Assembly: GCA_031835245.1 (NCBI GenBank)
Contig: JAVKOQ010000572.1
Location: forward strand, 1 to 26,600
From: Balamuthia mandrillaris
Lineage: Eukaryota > Discosea > Longamoebia > Balamuthiidae
Reading direction: 5' to 3'
Length of the DNA stretch: 26,600 nucleotides
Position 1 is the first letter of the stretch. Each line of letters opens with the position of its first letter. A program made the position numbers and the translations under genes. Below the pieces are notes generated by a model. The model was given only the letters and a program-made list of their open reading frames with translations, did not search any database and had not been told where the DNA came from. Shown piece after piece: positions 15,852 to 26,583 of this stretch.

Positions 15852-18095
15852 ATGTGGGAACAGTTCTCGGCAGAGAGAAGCAAGGCGGAAATGGCCATGC
15901 TGTGTGTTGTGCTTGTCTTGCTCGCTGCGGGTGTTCCCTTTAGTATGTTATATGTTCTTGTTCCCGCCTCTTCCTCTCCTCGTTCTCCCTCTTCTCAAAT
16001 CTGTCATTCTCTTCGGCATTCCCTTCTTCTTTATCTAAACAATAAGGACCAAACAGGTGAAGGACAGGCACCACCAACCATAAGCGACCCACAAAACCCC
16101 AGCGGCCGTTGCGTCAACATCTCCTCGTTTACGCCCGAAGAACTCCACAACTGCGATGAGTTTCTGGACTATGACTTGGTTTACTATGACGAGCACACAC
16201 CAATTCGCCTTACCCTGTTAAAGTGCAGTATTTCTCAGCTTAGTTTTGTTCCGTTTGTTTATGTATCTGAGCTAACCGTCCATTCAGTGGCATATTTCTG
16301 TATTTCTCGGGTGCGGATTCTGAATGCCTACTTCGTATATACCAGTTTGCCTGCTCATTCTACTTTCGGTGAGCTCTTCTCTTTCTCTTCCTCCTTACAT
16401 GGCTCTGTTTTATCACAAGGTTTTTTGGTTCTTCTTCTCATTCTACTCTTTCTTCATTTTCTGCTTCTGCTGTACATTGCAATCCAGGCGGTGTGAAGAA
16501 GTATTAGTACCAGAAGAAAATAGAGGCAACTCCACCACCACAACAACAGCAGTGGCAGCATTCACTTGTCATCATATCTGTAATACGATGAGGCAATCAT
16601 GTATAGCCTCTGTGGATGAAACCGCTGTTAATCCGGCGGAGGTTGTTTCATGCGAGAAGCCATATTATGAAGCAGCAACAGTTCGCCCTAAGGAGGATAT
16701 CTTTCCCGAGGGACCAAGCTACAATGTCTCTGTGACCGCGGACGGAGGTAACTCTTATTTCAACGTAACGCTTGATTGCTTTGGAGCATATCTTGAAGGT
16801 CAAGGAGGTCCGTACTTTCACGTGAGGAGAGGAAGGAACAGCAATGAGTGAGACGTGAGAGTCATATCGCTAATTGATTTTCCATTACAGCATTACCATA
16901 CAGTTGTCCAAGTGGTTTTCATCCCGAAAAAAACTTTTGCACCTACGACTGCCCTCAACCATTAGTTACCGATGAAGAATATGATGCCCTCCAGCTGGTC
17001 ATCACTATCTTCGGATGGATTTCATTTGTGTTCTTATCATTGCTAATAGCCTCCTATCTGATCGTGCCCTCTAAGCGGAGCTATCCTGCTCATCTTCCTC
17101 TTTTCTTTTTCATTGCTCTGCTGGGACGTTCCTTTGCCTTTTGTTTGGGTAGCATGGTAGGCCATCATGAAGTTTGGTGCGGCGATGACAATACAGCCAA
17201 TCAATGGGGCGATCCTTGGTGTACCATTCAAGGTACGTTGCTTTTACTATTTCAATCTTCTGTTTCTTAAACACACATCTTTCAGGTATTTTCTTTGTAT
17301 ATTTTACTCTTGCGGGGGCAGCTTGGTGGCTTGCTATTTCCGTGCAACTGTTCTTGTCGGTGGTGGCGGGACGATCCACTGCAACTTTTACAGAAAAAGA
17401 ATTTTTTGGGTGCAAACCATCGCTGAACGCAGTATTTCATTTGAGCTGTTGGCTATTGCCTCTTGTGCCAGTGATAATCGCTTTGTCTGCGCATCGTTTG
17501 GGCTTTGGAAATGATCTTTGGTAAACGTGCTCTCATTTTTTTTTTCTTGAAGATGGTACTAACATTTTTCTTGATCACTAACAGGTGTACCATTCATTCT
17601 GCCGAACAACTGGTATTTGAAACAACACCAAATGGGCCAGTGCATCAAGAGGACACCGTGTCTCAATCTAATATTTGGAATTTGGTGCTTCTCACTTTGC
17701 CAATATTTGTATGTGTATTGATTGGTGTGGTGCTTCTTTTGATGGTGGTGATACTTGGCTACAAGGTAAGATATCTCCTCCGCTTCAACGTCCTTTCTCT
17801 CTCTCTCTCTCTCTTTCTTCCTCTCTCCCTTTCTCTCGCTCGCTCGCTCTTCTCTTCCTTTTACTAGAATGAAAAATTTACACAAATACTCTGAACAGAA
17901 ATCGCACCAAGGATGGAAGTTCTTTACGTATCAATGGCGATTGATTGGCTTCCTTATGATCTATGTTTGGATATACACTTTCGTGTTATCCTATCAAATC
18001 CACTTTCACGCCACCAAGGAGGATCAATATCATGAATATTCCCTATTTTTGAAATGCTCCTTTCGTAATGCTGCTGCTGAAGGTAACTCCTTCTT

Positions 18096-18136
<41 letters not shown>

Positions 18137-18457
18137 CCTCTCGCTTTTGAGTTAACGAAGGGTGACATAGTGCTTGATCAACCGGTACCAAGTGACTGTG
18201 TTCTAGACTCCAAGATAAGCTATCCTGTATGGATGTTAGCGACGTTCAGCGAGGTGGCACAAGGCTTCTTTGTCTTTCTCATCTTTGGTACATCGGTGGA
18301 AATCCTGAACGCATGGTTCTACCTCATCAGGAACAGACGCCTGTCTCGAGATGAACTGAGCTCCGACTCGGAATTTGCTAAATCCACAAGCACCCCAAGG
18401 TGCAGGAAGGTACATGGTCGTCAGCTGGTGGAAACAAAAGGGTCTTCCTCTCCCTAG
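15852..18457 (+). CDS. Frizzled/Smoothened-like seven-transmembrane receptor
   Basis: Nine exons joined in phase: 15852-15942, 16057-16222, 16288-16368, 16488-16807, 16891-17232, 17286-17520, 17585-17765, 17899-18082, 18171-18457; 628 residues. A signal peptide (MAMLCVVLVLLAAGVPF) is followed by a Cys-rich extracellular region with a Frizzled-CRD-like order (CVNISS, HNCDEF, ECLLRIYQFACSFYF, RCEEV, FTCHHICNTM). Then CPSGFHPEKNFCTYDCPQPL leads into TM1. Seven hydrophobic helices follow: ITIFGWISFVFLSLLIASY, LFFFIALLGRSFAFCL, FFVYFTLAGAAWWLAISVQL, HLSCWLLPLVPVIIAL, LTLPIFVCVLIGVVLLLMVV, LIGFLMIYVWIYTFVL and TFSEVAQGFFVFLIFGTSV. The 67-residue cytosolic tail is Ser/Arg-rich. Amoebozoa carry families of such receptors (fsl in Dictyostelium). 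No KTxxxW motif is seen after TM7. Alternative starts are 15798 and 15891. Confidence 0.85.
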
Positions 18458-18718
18458 CAAAGAGCGAATCGCCATGTTTTTTGTGGATGTCCCCCAGTAA
18501 AGCAAACAACACAATGTGCGATAAAAAACGTAAACGGGGATTTTTCTAAACAAATCGGCGACAAATCGGATTGTTGTTAACATTCCCATTGGCTTCTCGG
18601 GGTATTAACAACAACTCCGTAATGTTTCGAGGAATTGTTAAGAAAAGTTGGGCCACGAGACAAAGTATCCTTTTCTTTCTGTTACAACAACAAAACAGCA
18701 TTCAACAACGAGAACAAC

Positions 18719-18952
18719 ATGGCTAACACGGTCGGAGAGCTTGTGGTGGGACTGCTGACAATGTACTCCGCGAATTGGCTCCCATGGAAAAAGAAGAAGC
18801 GCGACTCCTCCCCCTTTGATATGATGGAGGAGGAACCTCATTGGGGGTACTACTCCTCCGACGAACGAGCCTTTGTCTCTCCTTCTCTCGCAGAACTGCT
18901 ATCCGAATTAAGGCAAGGGGTTAGAAGAGAGCCCTACACCTCGAACCCGTGA
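18719..18952 (+). CDS. Small hypothetical protein, 77 residues
   Basis: The ATG at 18719 sits in an ACAACATGG context after a CAACAA-rich leader. The N-terminus is a short amphipathic stretch (VGELVVGLLTMYSANWLPW) followed by KKKKR, which could hold a membrane-facing helix. The rest is acidic, with EEEPHWGYYSSDE and a SLAELLSELRQGV helix. I know no family. It is supported only by start context and composition. Confidence 0.45.
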   Translation: MANTVGELVVGLLTMYSANWLPWKKKKRDSSPFDMMEEEPHWGYYSSDERAFVSPSLAELLSELRQGVRREPYTSNP

Positions 18953-19783
18953 CTTTTACTTTTTCGACAAGAACCCCAGTGTGCTTGCTCTCTCTGGGAA
19001 CCTAACCCACCTCGCTTGGTGAAACAGCCACCGCTACTCATCACGATGCCGCACAGAAAAAACAAGGTTTCTTTTTGTTTGTGAGCACCCAGCAAATCCT
19101 GTATGTACCTGGCCGCCTGGGCATTCCCTTTATACACCCTCCTTCACCACGATGCAATGCTCCAGAAAGAAAAAAACACATATCCATTGAAAGAGGTGGC
19201 TTCACAACTAGAGAGGACAGTCTTTGCTTTGCAACTGGTTAACTTTGTAACAGTTGGTTGTTAGGGCAACCGGTGGGGCAGATGATATGCCCAAAAAAAG
19301 GAAAACCGCGTCGCTTCAAAAAACTGTGCGGAAAAGGACGATTTTTTTTGTTTTTTGTTGAAGGAACTGGGACGCACAAGTGGTCTAAAGGGAGAGGCAA
19401 ACGAAGAACCTGTTTTTTTCTCTTTATTGGCTTTTTTTTTGTTTTGTTGTTAGTTTTGTGGCGAGGAACTGGAATTATTTTCTGAGTGTTAAAACCCATT
19501 CGTTTCTTTCAATTTGTTTGATCTCACTCACGAACGAAAGCTTAAAACCCATTCTGCTAAAGGGCAAAACAAAAAAGAGAACAGCTGCATCTACTACAGT
19601 ACATAGATATAGACACATCTTTGTTTTTTTTTTAAATATTTTTTTTCAAGTTCAACTCCGCAGTAAAGCTCGAACAACAACCTCCCCTTCCTTTTTCAAG
19701 GAAGAAGGGGAGAAGGAAGGTGGAGGGAAGTGGGAAAGAAGCGTAATCACCAACACCCAGAGATTGGAAAGGCAGTCGAGAAG
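18953..19783. other. Intergenic region with no clear gene
   Basis: Contains T/A homopolymers and a 13-base direct repeat TTAAAACCCATTC at about 19489 and 19542. On the minus strand GTATAAAGGG (near 19130) is a TATA-like site, followed by about 190 bases with a GTGATGAG word and a GGGTTCGAGG word. These do not assemble into a tRNA or snoRNA I can defend. The right end probably holds the promoter and leader of the V4R-PP2C gene. Confidence 0.4.
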
Positions 19784-21015
19784 ATGAAAGAAGCCGCCTC
19801 CCCCCAAGCGGAACACAACGGGAGAGCAGCAGGAAAGAAGGAAGGAGAACCGCAGCCCCTCGCTACCGACCAAACTGCTGGCGGTGGAGGAGGCAGCGAC
19901 AGCCCTCAGCACAGCAAAAAAGAGGGACGACAAAAACGAGGCTCCGAGAGGGAGAAGCGAAAGAGCAGGGAGCGCAGGAACAAGGCTCATTCCCCCGGTG
20001 GCACCAACCCTGCCTCCTTGCTTGCCACCACCACCGGTGGGGAAGAAGGAGGAGGAGGCGGAGGAGAACAGACCACCTCGTCCTCGAGCAGTGGAACAAG
20101 TGGAGGACCGACGGAAGAGGACCAGCGCAGACGAAACCAGTTGATGAATGAGGTGAGGCAAGTCAAAGACGTCAGGAAAAGGGGAAGGTCTACGGATGCG
20201 GAGCAGAACACGAAAGGGAGCAGCAGCAAGTCGAGCAGCAGCAACACGCCGTCCTCTTCCACACGTGTACGAAGAAGCTCCTTCTCTCCCAAAGAGGACG
20301 GCCACCACAGCAGCAGCAGCAAGAGCGGCAGCAGCAAGAGGGGCAACAACAACGCCACCTCCCCGCGGGACTCCCCACCCTCCTCGAGACACAGCGGCAG
20401 GAAGGGCAGCCCGAGGACCAACCTCCCCAAGGTACACCTTTCTCCTTCTTGTTTGCAGTTTCAAAGAAGTCTACCGTGAACCGCATTATTAGCATTACAG
20501 TAATTAAAGAAGAAAGACAGAAGAGAACAGAAAGAAAGAAAGACAGAAACACCCCTCCCTCCTCCTTCCTTCCTTCCTCCCCCCCCCCCTCCTCCAAACG
20601 TGCAGCCAAAAGTGGAGCATTCTTTTTACTCTCGTCTAACCACCACCTTTTCAAACCAATTCCAAACCCACCTTCACTGGCTGCGGCAACAACAACCACC
20701 CCCATCACAACACCACCAACCACGCTACTCATACCAACACCAACCACAACGCCAACCACAACAACGTCCCTACCCACAGGACGACGAGCAGCAGCAGGTT
20801 GAAGCGGCGGCGGCCTCGCCCTCTGCCCGCTTTCTGGCCGACAAATGGGGCCGCATAGAGCGCATGGTCGGCAAGCACTTTGACGCCTCCCTGCCGCGTA
20901 AAGTGGGCAAGCCCCTGCTGTTGGAGGAACGGTTTGTCAGCCCTCTTCCCTCCTCCACCTCCAGTTTTGTTCTCTTTTTTTTTTTGCCTCTCTGTCGTTC
21001 TATCTCCCTCTCTCC

Positions 21016-21114
<99 letters not shown>

Positions 21115-24100
21115 CTTCTCTCCTCCTTAAGCTATCACAAAACACTCAAAGCCTCACCCCTTCTACCTCTTGCTCTTCCTTTGTTGAACACACGAGAAGA
21201 TACGTGTTGCTTCGCGCAGAGACGCTCTCAGTCGACTTCTTCAGCTACGCCGAGCGGATAGGCTTCCAGTCCACCGCTGACTCCACCGAGTTTGCCAAGA
21301 ACCTGCTCTACGACCTGGCCCACAGCATCGGCCGCTCCGACGCCTCGGCCTTCCTCAGGTTCTGCAAGGCCAAGGAGGGCAGGTCCCAAGTGGTGCCACG
21401 CAAGGACTGGCACGCTCGCCTTGTGGCCGGCTGTTGCTTCTGCGCTCACACCGGTTGGGCCAAGGTACACATTGTGGAGGCGTCCGAGGGCTTCGTGGCT
21501 GCTGGCGCCGATGCGCGCCATCACGGTGGTGGACTTGGTGACTCGCGGAATCCGTTGAACGAGGCTGGTTTCTATGTGGTCTATGACCAGTACCATGCCT
21601 TTGAGGCGGACACCTGGAGAAGAGCTTCCCAAAAGCAACCCAAGGGCTTGGAGCATGTCTGTGTTTCTAGCGCTGGTTATTACAGGTACATGCCTCTGGT
21701 TCTAGTTCCTCTCACCTTCTCTCGTCTTCTCTCGTATTCTGCTTCCCGCTTCTTGGTTGTATATGCCCTTCTTACAACCAACTTACTATGAACAGCGGGT
21801 GGTGCTCTCGATGTTTTGGGATGAACTTGGTGTCCGCACAGATTCTCTGTAGAGCAAGAGGAGACAAAGTCTGCCGTTTCATCATGGCCTCTCCGCGCTG
21901 GATCAACCAACACCTGCAGAACTACCTCTTGAAAAACAAGAGCGCTCCTGACTCTCCCTTCAACTTTATGCAAATGGCCAACGTAAGCAGCTTCCTGCGA
22001 AACGTTTCCCTATCTGGAAGGTTCTCCTCCTTGGATTCGTCTGCGTCGGAGGATGGCAGAAACCTATGGCTATGGCAAAGTCTACAGAACTTGCTTCGAG
22101 ACACTGAGAAATCGCTTTTGGTCTCTCCGAGTTCAGAAGACAATTGTACTGGTTGCTATGAGGCCATATCCAAAGAAAATGGAGGAGATAAGGAACAAAC
22201 AGTTGCTGCGACGGATTCGCTTTCCTCCCTTTCGTCGTCATCCGCAGCGACAATGCACAATGATGACACGACGACCAACGAGAGTAGTACTACTAGCCCC
22301 CGCAATGCCTCCTCTTCTTCGCGTCATTCATCCTTCTCTGAAGAAACCAACGCAACGACGAGGAGTAGTAGTGGTAGTATTGGTGGTGGCAGCAGTAAGG
22401 GCAGCTCGAATGAGCTACAATTGCAACCACCGCAGCAAGGCAGCAAGCATGCTTCTCGAATCTATCTAACCTCTTCTGCTACGTTAACGGCCAAGGACAA
22501 GGAGCTCAACCAAGACGAAGGAGATTATGCCGACGCAGCGAGCAGCAATGACGCTAACAAGCATAAAGAAAAGCACAGCGGCAGCGGTAGCAGTAAAGAG
22601 AAGGATGAAAGGGAAAGGAAAGAAAGAGAGAACGGCGGCAAGCACAGCAAAGGGCAGCCTTTGTTCCCCAATGGAGAAGTCGTTCCTACTCAGCGACACT
22701 CCATGAAAATGAACGCGGAGCTGCAACGAGATGCTAAAACTGCAAAAGTTCTGGTCGAGGGCACACGCCACGTTTTTGTTCGTGCCAAGATGCTCTCTTG
22801 TGGTTTCTACTCGCTCATGGAGGAGTTGTTTGGTCCAGACAAGGAGGTTTGCTATCCTTCACCCCCTACAAATGTTACACTTTGTGACTCTCTCTCTCTC
22901 TCTCTCTCTGGGCTGTAGAGTATGGCGATGGAATACGCCGCCAACTTCCTATACGATCTAGGGCGTTACATAGGCAAGTTAGACCGCCAAAGGGCCAAAG
23001 AAGACAGCAAATCTGCAAGACAAGGAAGCGGCAACGGAGGAGGAAGTGGGGGCAACGGAGGAGGAAGTGGTGGAGCAGGAGTACGAGACCGGGTCTTTCA
23101 GTTCCAAAGCTTGATGGCAGAGAAGGGTTGGGGCAGCGGCGTCGTCGAGGAGATCTCTGCTGACTGGCCCAAACAACGCTCTCTGCACCTGGTCTTCAGC
23201 GTGGCGGATTGCTTTGAGGCGGAATGCTGGAAAGGCAAAGAGGTGAGAGGCCCCATGTGCGTGATGACGGCAGGCTATGCTGCCGGATGGTGCAGCGCTT
23301 GCACCAGCACTGCCCTCATCTGCGTGGAGGTGTCTTGCAAGGCTATGGGACACAGCAGCTGTCGTTTCGTGGTCTCTCATCCCAAACGGATAGAAAAGCT
23401 TGTGCGTTCTTATGTAGATTCTACTGCCGCTTTAGCTTCAGCTTCGACCTCTGTGGCTCTCTCCGGCTCTTCTCATCCGCAACAACAGCAGAGCGGCAAT
23501 AGCAAGAGCGGAAGCAGTGAGACGGCCAGCTTTTTGGTAAACTTGACGGTGCTCAACCTTACTTGCTCGTGGCCGGACTTGTTCAACGGACCACACACCA
23601 AAGAAAAGGGCAGCGACCGAGAGAAGGCGAGAGAACGGTCCAAAGAAAGCAAACACAAGGAGAAAAGCAGCAGCAATCATTCGAGAGAGGACCTGGGCAG
23701 CAAGTCTCATCACCAACAACATCAACTTGCAGTGAGCTCGTTGGCGGGACAGGAGCAGAAGGACAAAACCAAGACACCGTTAGACACCAAGTCGCCTACG
23801 AAGGCAGCAACCTCTTTGCCACCACAGGCACCACCAACATCAGAGGATAAAGCAAAGCGACCCACCGTGCACAGGATCAGCGGCGGCATGACGATGGGAG
23901 AGGAGAGCCTTTCCCTCGGTGTGCTGTCCTCTGCCGGAGTTATCTCCAGCGCCAGTGCCAGCGTCTCTACCATCGACGAGAACGAAGGCAACGGCGGCAC
24001 CGCGTGGTCTTCTCCAACGCAACAACAAAGCCAACAAGAAAAGGAAGCGGGCAGCGACTCAGATACTAGCACGGAGGGAGAGGAAGAACAAGGTCTCTCA

Positions 24101-26308
24101 CGAAGCCGGACGGCCTCTTGGATGGTGCAGATGTTCAAGCGACCGACCAAGGGCTTCTCCTTTCCTTCCAAGAAGAAGAAGGCACAAGACAAGGAAAGAA
24201 AGAAAGCAAAGGAGGAGGGCAAAGCTTCTTCGAACAACAGAAAGAAAAAGGCCCACTCTCACATTCAAGTTTCGCCTACACCCAGCAGCTTATCCGCCTC
24301 TGACAACAGGAGGTCCCACATTCACGCACGCCACAACAACATGATCAAGTCCTCGTTCGAGCTGCCGCTGCGCACTAAGGCGTCTCTTCTCAAGGACGTG
24401 CCTGACCTTCCCATTTGTAAATTAGAGCGGATACCCGGAGTGAAAACCCTGAAAGGCCCTACCAAGGAGGAGACTCAGGTCTCTTGGTTCGATGCCAACG
24501 GTGTTTGCGCTGCCTCTGGAAGGACCATCAGCACCTATCCCAACATACTGGCCCTAGGCATTCGCCAGGGAGATCCCATCTGCGATTGCTTCGCGGCCGT
24601 TCCTTGCCACAACGGCGCCATTCTCTGCGTATGTGATGGCTGTGGGTGGGGCAATGCCCCCGCCGAAGCTGCGAGGCGTGCCAGAGCCACGTTTGTGCGT
24701 TCTCTCAAGGAACTGGCCATTAAACCTGTTAGCGACGAAGACGGCGACGGTGACGGCGACGGAGAAGAAGAAAGCAATGAAGAGGAAAGAGGAAGAAGGG
24801 ATGATGGAGAAGTTACTGGTACCAGCACTCCCTGGTCGCTTAGACTGGCAGAGTCCGACTCGGCGATACTCTCCAGAAATCCTCCTAATTCTTCCTCCTC
24901 TGAGATGCACGGAAGAGAAGGAGGCGGAAGTTTGATCAAGGCTGCTACAACTGCGACGGCCCATGCTGCCACGAATGCAACAATACCAACCATAATAACA
25001 ACCAAAACAAAACCGAGACTTACGACTGCAGCGGCAACACAAACAGGAGGAAGGCGGTTTGAGACGTTGTCCGATGCTGCTGAAATGTTGTTGGAGCTGG
25101 TGGTGAAAGCTCACAACAACATCATCGAGGACAAGGACAACATCTTCGACGCGGGAACCACCACTCTGCTGGCTGGCTTGGTCCTGCAGGTCAACCGCAA
25201 GGAACTATCGACAACGGCGAGAAGCAAAATGACCCGAGAGACCATACCTGTGCCCTTGATTGAATTGTCCTCTTCTGAAAAGACCTCCACCAGGTCCATC
25301 ACTCCGCTTTCCTCCTTTGCCTTTTCCTCTTCCTCCTCCTTCAACATCTCATCTGCATCCGACATTACCGCTTCTTCGTCTTCTTTTGCTTCCGCTTCTT
25401 CGGCTTCATCAACTATTTCTTTGCTGCCACTCCCAGACGACAGGGAAGCTTCACATGCTTCTTCTTCAGCAGAGAAAGATCTTCAGAAAGAACAAGAACA
25501 AAAGGAATGGGAGTGGGTGTGGCTGGGCGTGTCGATAGGAGACTGCAAGGCCTTTCGCTGGTCCTCCCGCACTAACCTAGTCTCCGAGATCAGCATGAGC
25601 AGCCGCGGCAACGCCAAGCTAGCCAGTGACTGCGGCGGCCGCATCGGACCCACCCTAGCCAACGGAGAGCCCGACCTCGCCAACTTGACCTTGTCCTGGG
25701 GTCCCTGTCACGAGGGAGACCTCATCTGGTTGGTCTCCGATGGCGTTTATGACAACCTCGACCCGCAGTATAATGGCATTCAGCCGAGCGGCTTGGGACA
25801 TGCGGCCGCCACTTGGGATGAGATCTCCAGCTCGGATGCGCATTTGCTAAAGAATGAGTACTTGTGTCGGATTATGCAGGACCGTCTCTTTGGTGACAAT
25901 GGTACGAACGGGAGGGAGGAAGAACATGACGGAGATGAAGACGACGAGACGAAGCATAGAAAGAACGAAGGAGCTCAAGAACAAGAAGAGGGAGAAGAAA
26001 GAATCGGAGAACATCCGCAAGCAGAAAAGGAGGAACATGACGATGCAACGGCTCAACCACAACCACCACGACTAAACGGCAAAGACGGAGCAAAAGAAAA
26101 AGGAGAAGAGGAAGAAACAAAGAGAGCGACAACAACAGCGGTTGAAGTGACCAACGGACTTGTGGCGTATTGTCAGGAGCACACGTTGGTCAGCAGGGAC
26201 TTTATGGAGCAGAATCCAGGCCTGCCATTGCCCAAGGACTACAAGACCTATCCCGGCAAGCTCGACCACACCACCTGTGTTTGCATTCGGGTTGGCTATC
26301 TCCGTTGA
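19784..26308 (+). CDS. Double-V4R sensor protein with C-terminal PP2C-like phosphatase
   Basis: Five exons joined in phase: 19784-20431, 20606-20931, 21200-21685, 21796-22846, 22919-26308; 1966 residues. Residues 1-290 are K/S/G/Q-rich. V4R-1, about 295-535: RYVLLRAETLSVDFFSYAER, AKNLLYDLAHSIGRSDA, GYYSGWCSRCFG, CRARGDKVCRFIMASP. V4R-2, about 800-1000: HVFVRAKMLSCGFYSLMEEL, AANFLYDLGRYIGKLD, GYAAGWCSACTS, VEVSCKAMGHSSCRFVVSHP. A long Ser/Lys linker follows. The PP2C-like part, about 1320-1966, holds VCDGCGWG (Asp 1410), AGTTTLLAGLV, GVSIGDCKAFRW, LVSDGVYDNL (Asp 1778) and LDHTTCVCIRV (Asp 1953), with large acidic or Ser-rich inserts. V4R domains bind small ligands or metals in bacterial XylR/DmpR-type regulators; PP2C enzymes are metal-dependent Ser/Thr phosphatases. 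The inferred role is a ligand-controlled phosphatase without a membrane helix. The final exon alone exceeds 3.3 kb. Confidence 0.88.
21003..21113 (+). repeat. Long (CT)n microsatellite in intron 2 of the V4R-PP2C gene
   Basis: About 110 bases of nearly pure CT, the longest in the window, inside intron 20932-21199. Translations through it give artificial SLSLSL or ERERER runs on either strand. Confidence 0.95.
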
Positions 26309-26394
26309 TGTGAGAGAGAGAGAGAGTTGTTTCGTTGGCGCCAAAGGACATCCAAACAACGAAGAAAGAAAAAGAAAAAGAAGCAAAAAAGAGA

Positions 26395-26412
26395 AATAAA
26401 CAAAACAATAAA
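26395..26412 (+). terminator. Two AATAAA polyadenylation signals
   Basis: AATAAA at 26395-26400 and again at 26407-26412, 87-104 bases after the V4R-PP2C stop codon. Position and orientation suit 3' end formation of that gene. Confidence 0.5.
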
Positions 26413-26445
26413 TTTCATAGAATTCTGATTTGTTGCGAAAAATTT

Positions 26446-26511
26446 AATATTTTGCTAAAATATTGCCAAATTTAATGACCGTAACGCAATTATTAACGTG
26501 CCTTGCGTTAC
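26446..26511. promoter_or_regulatory. Paired inverted repeats upstream of the right-edge gene
   Basis: AATATTTT-GCT-AAAATATT (26446-26464) and GTAACGCAA...TTGCGTTAC (26481-26489 and 26503-26511, 13-base spacer) are both perfect. They lie 73-138 bases before the ATG at 26584 and may be binding sites for dimeric regulators of that gene. Confidence 0.4.
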
Positions 26512-26583
26512 CGCCGTTATCTGTCCGTAAGCCGAAGGAAACAGAAGAGAGTACAAAAAAACAAAAAGCCAACAACGACAAGC

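Noticed and set aside
18934-19137. Possible tRNA or small RNA on the minus strand (GGGTTCGAGG word, TATA-like site, GTGATGAG word)
   Set aside because: No acceptor stem, anticodon arm or paired T stem can be built, and no matching C/D box partner is seen. The protein frame here starts only at a GTG.
19652-20777. Minus-strand Ser/Leu/Val-rich frames opposite the first V4R-PP2C exon
   Set aside because: They are complements of the K/S/Q-rich plus-strand exon, with poly-Cys and poly-Leu runs and no domain features.
21228-21656. Minus-strand frame opposite V4R-1
   Set aside because: It is a shadow of a conserved V4R exon; the plus-strand frame carries the motifs and splice sites.
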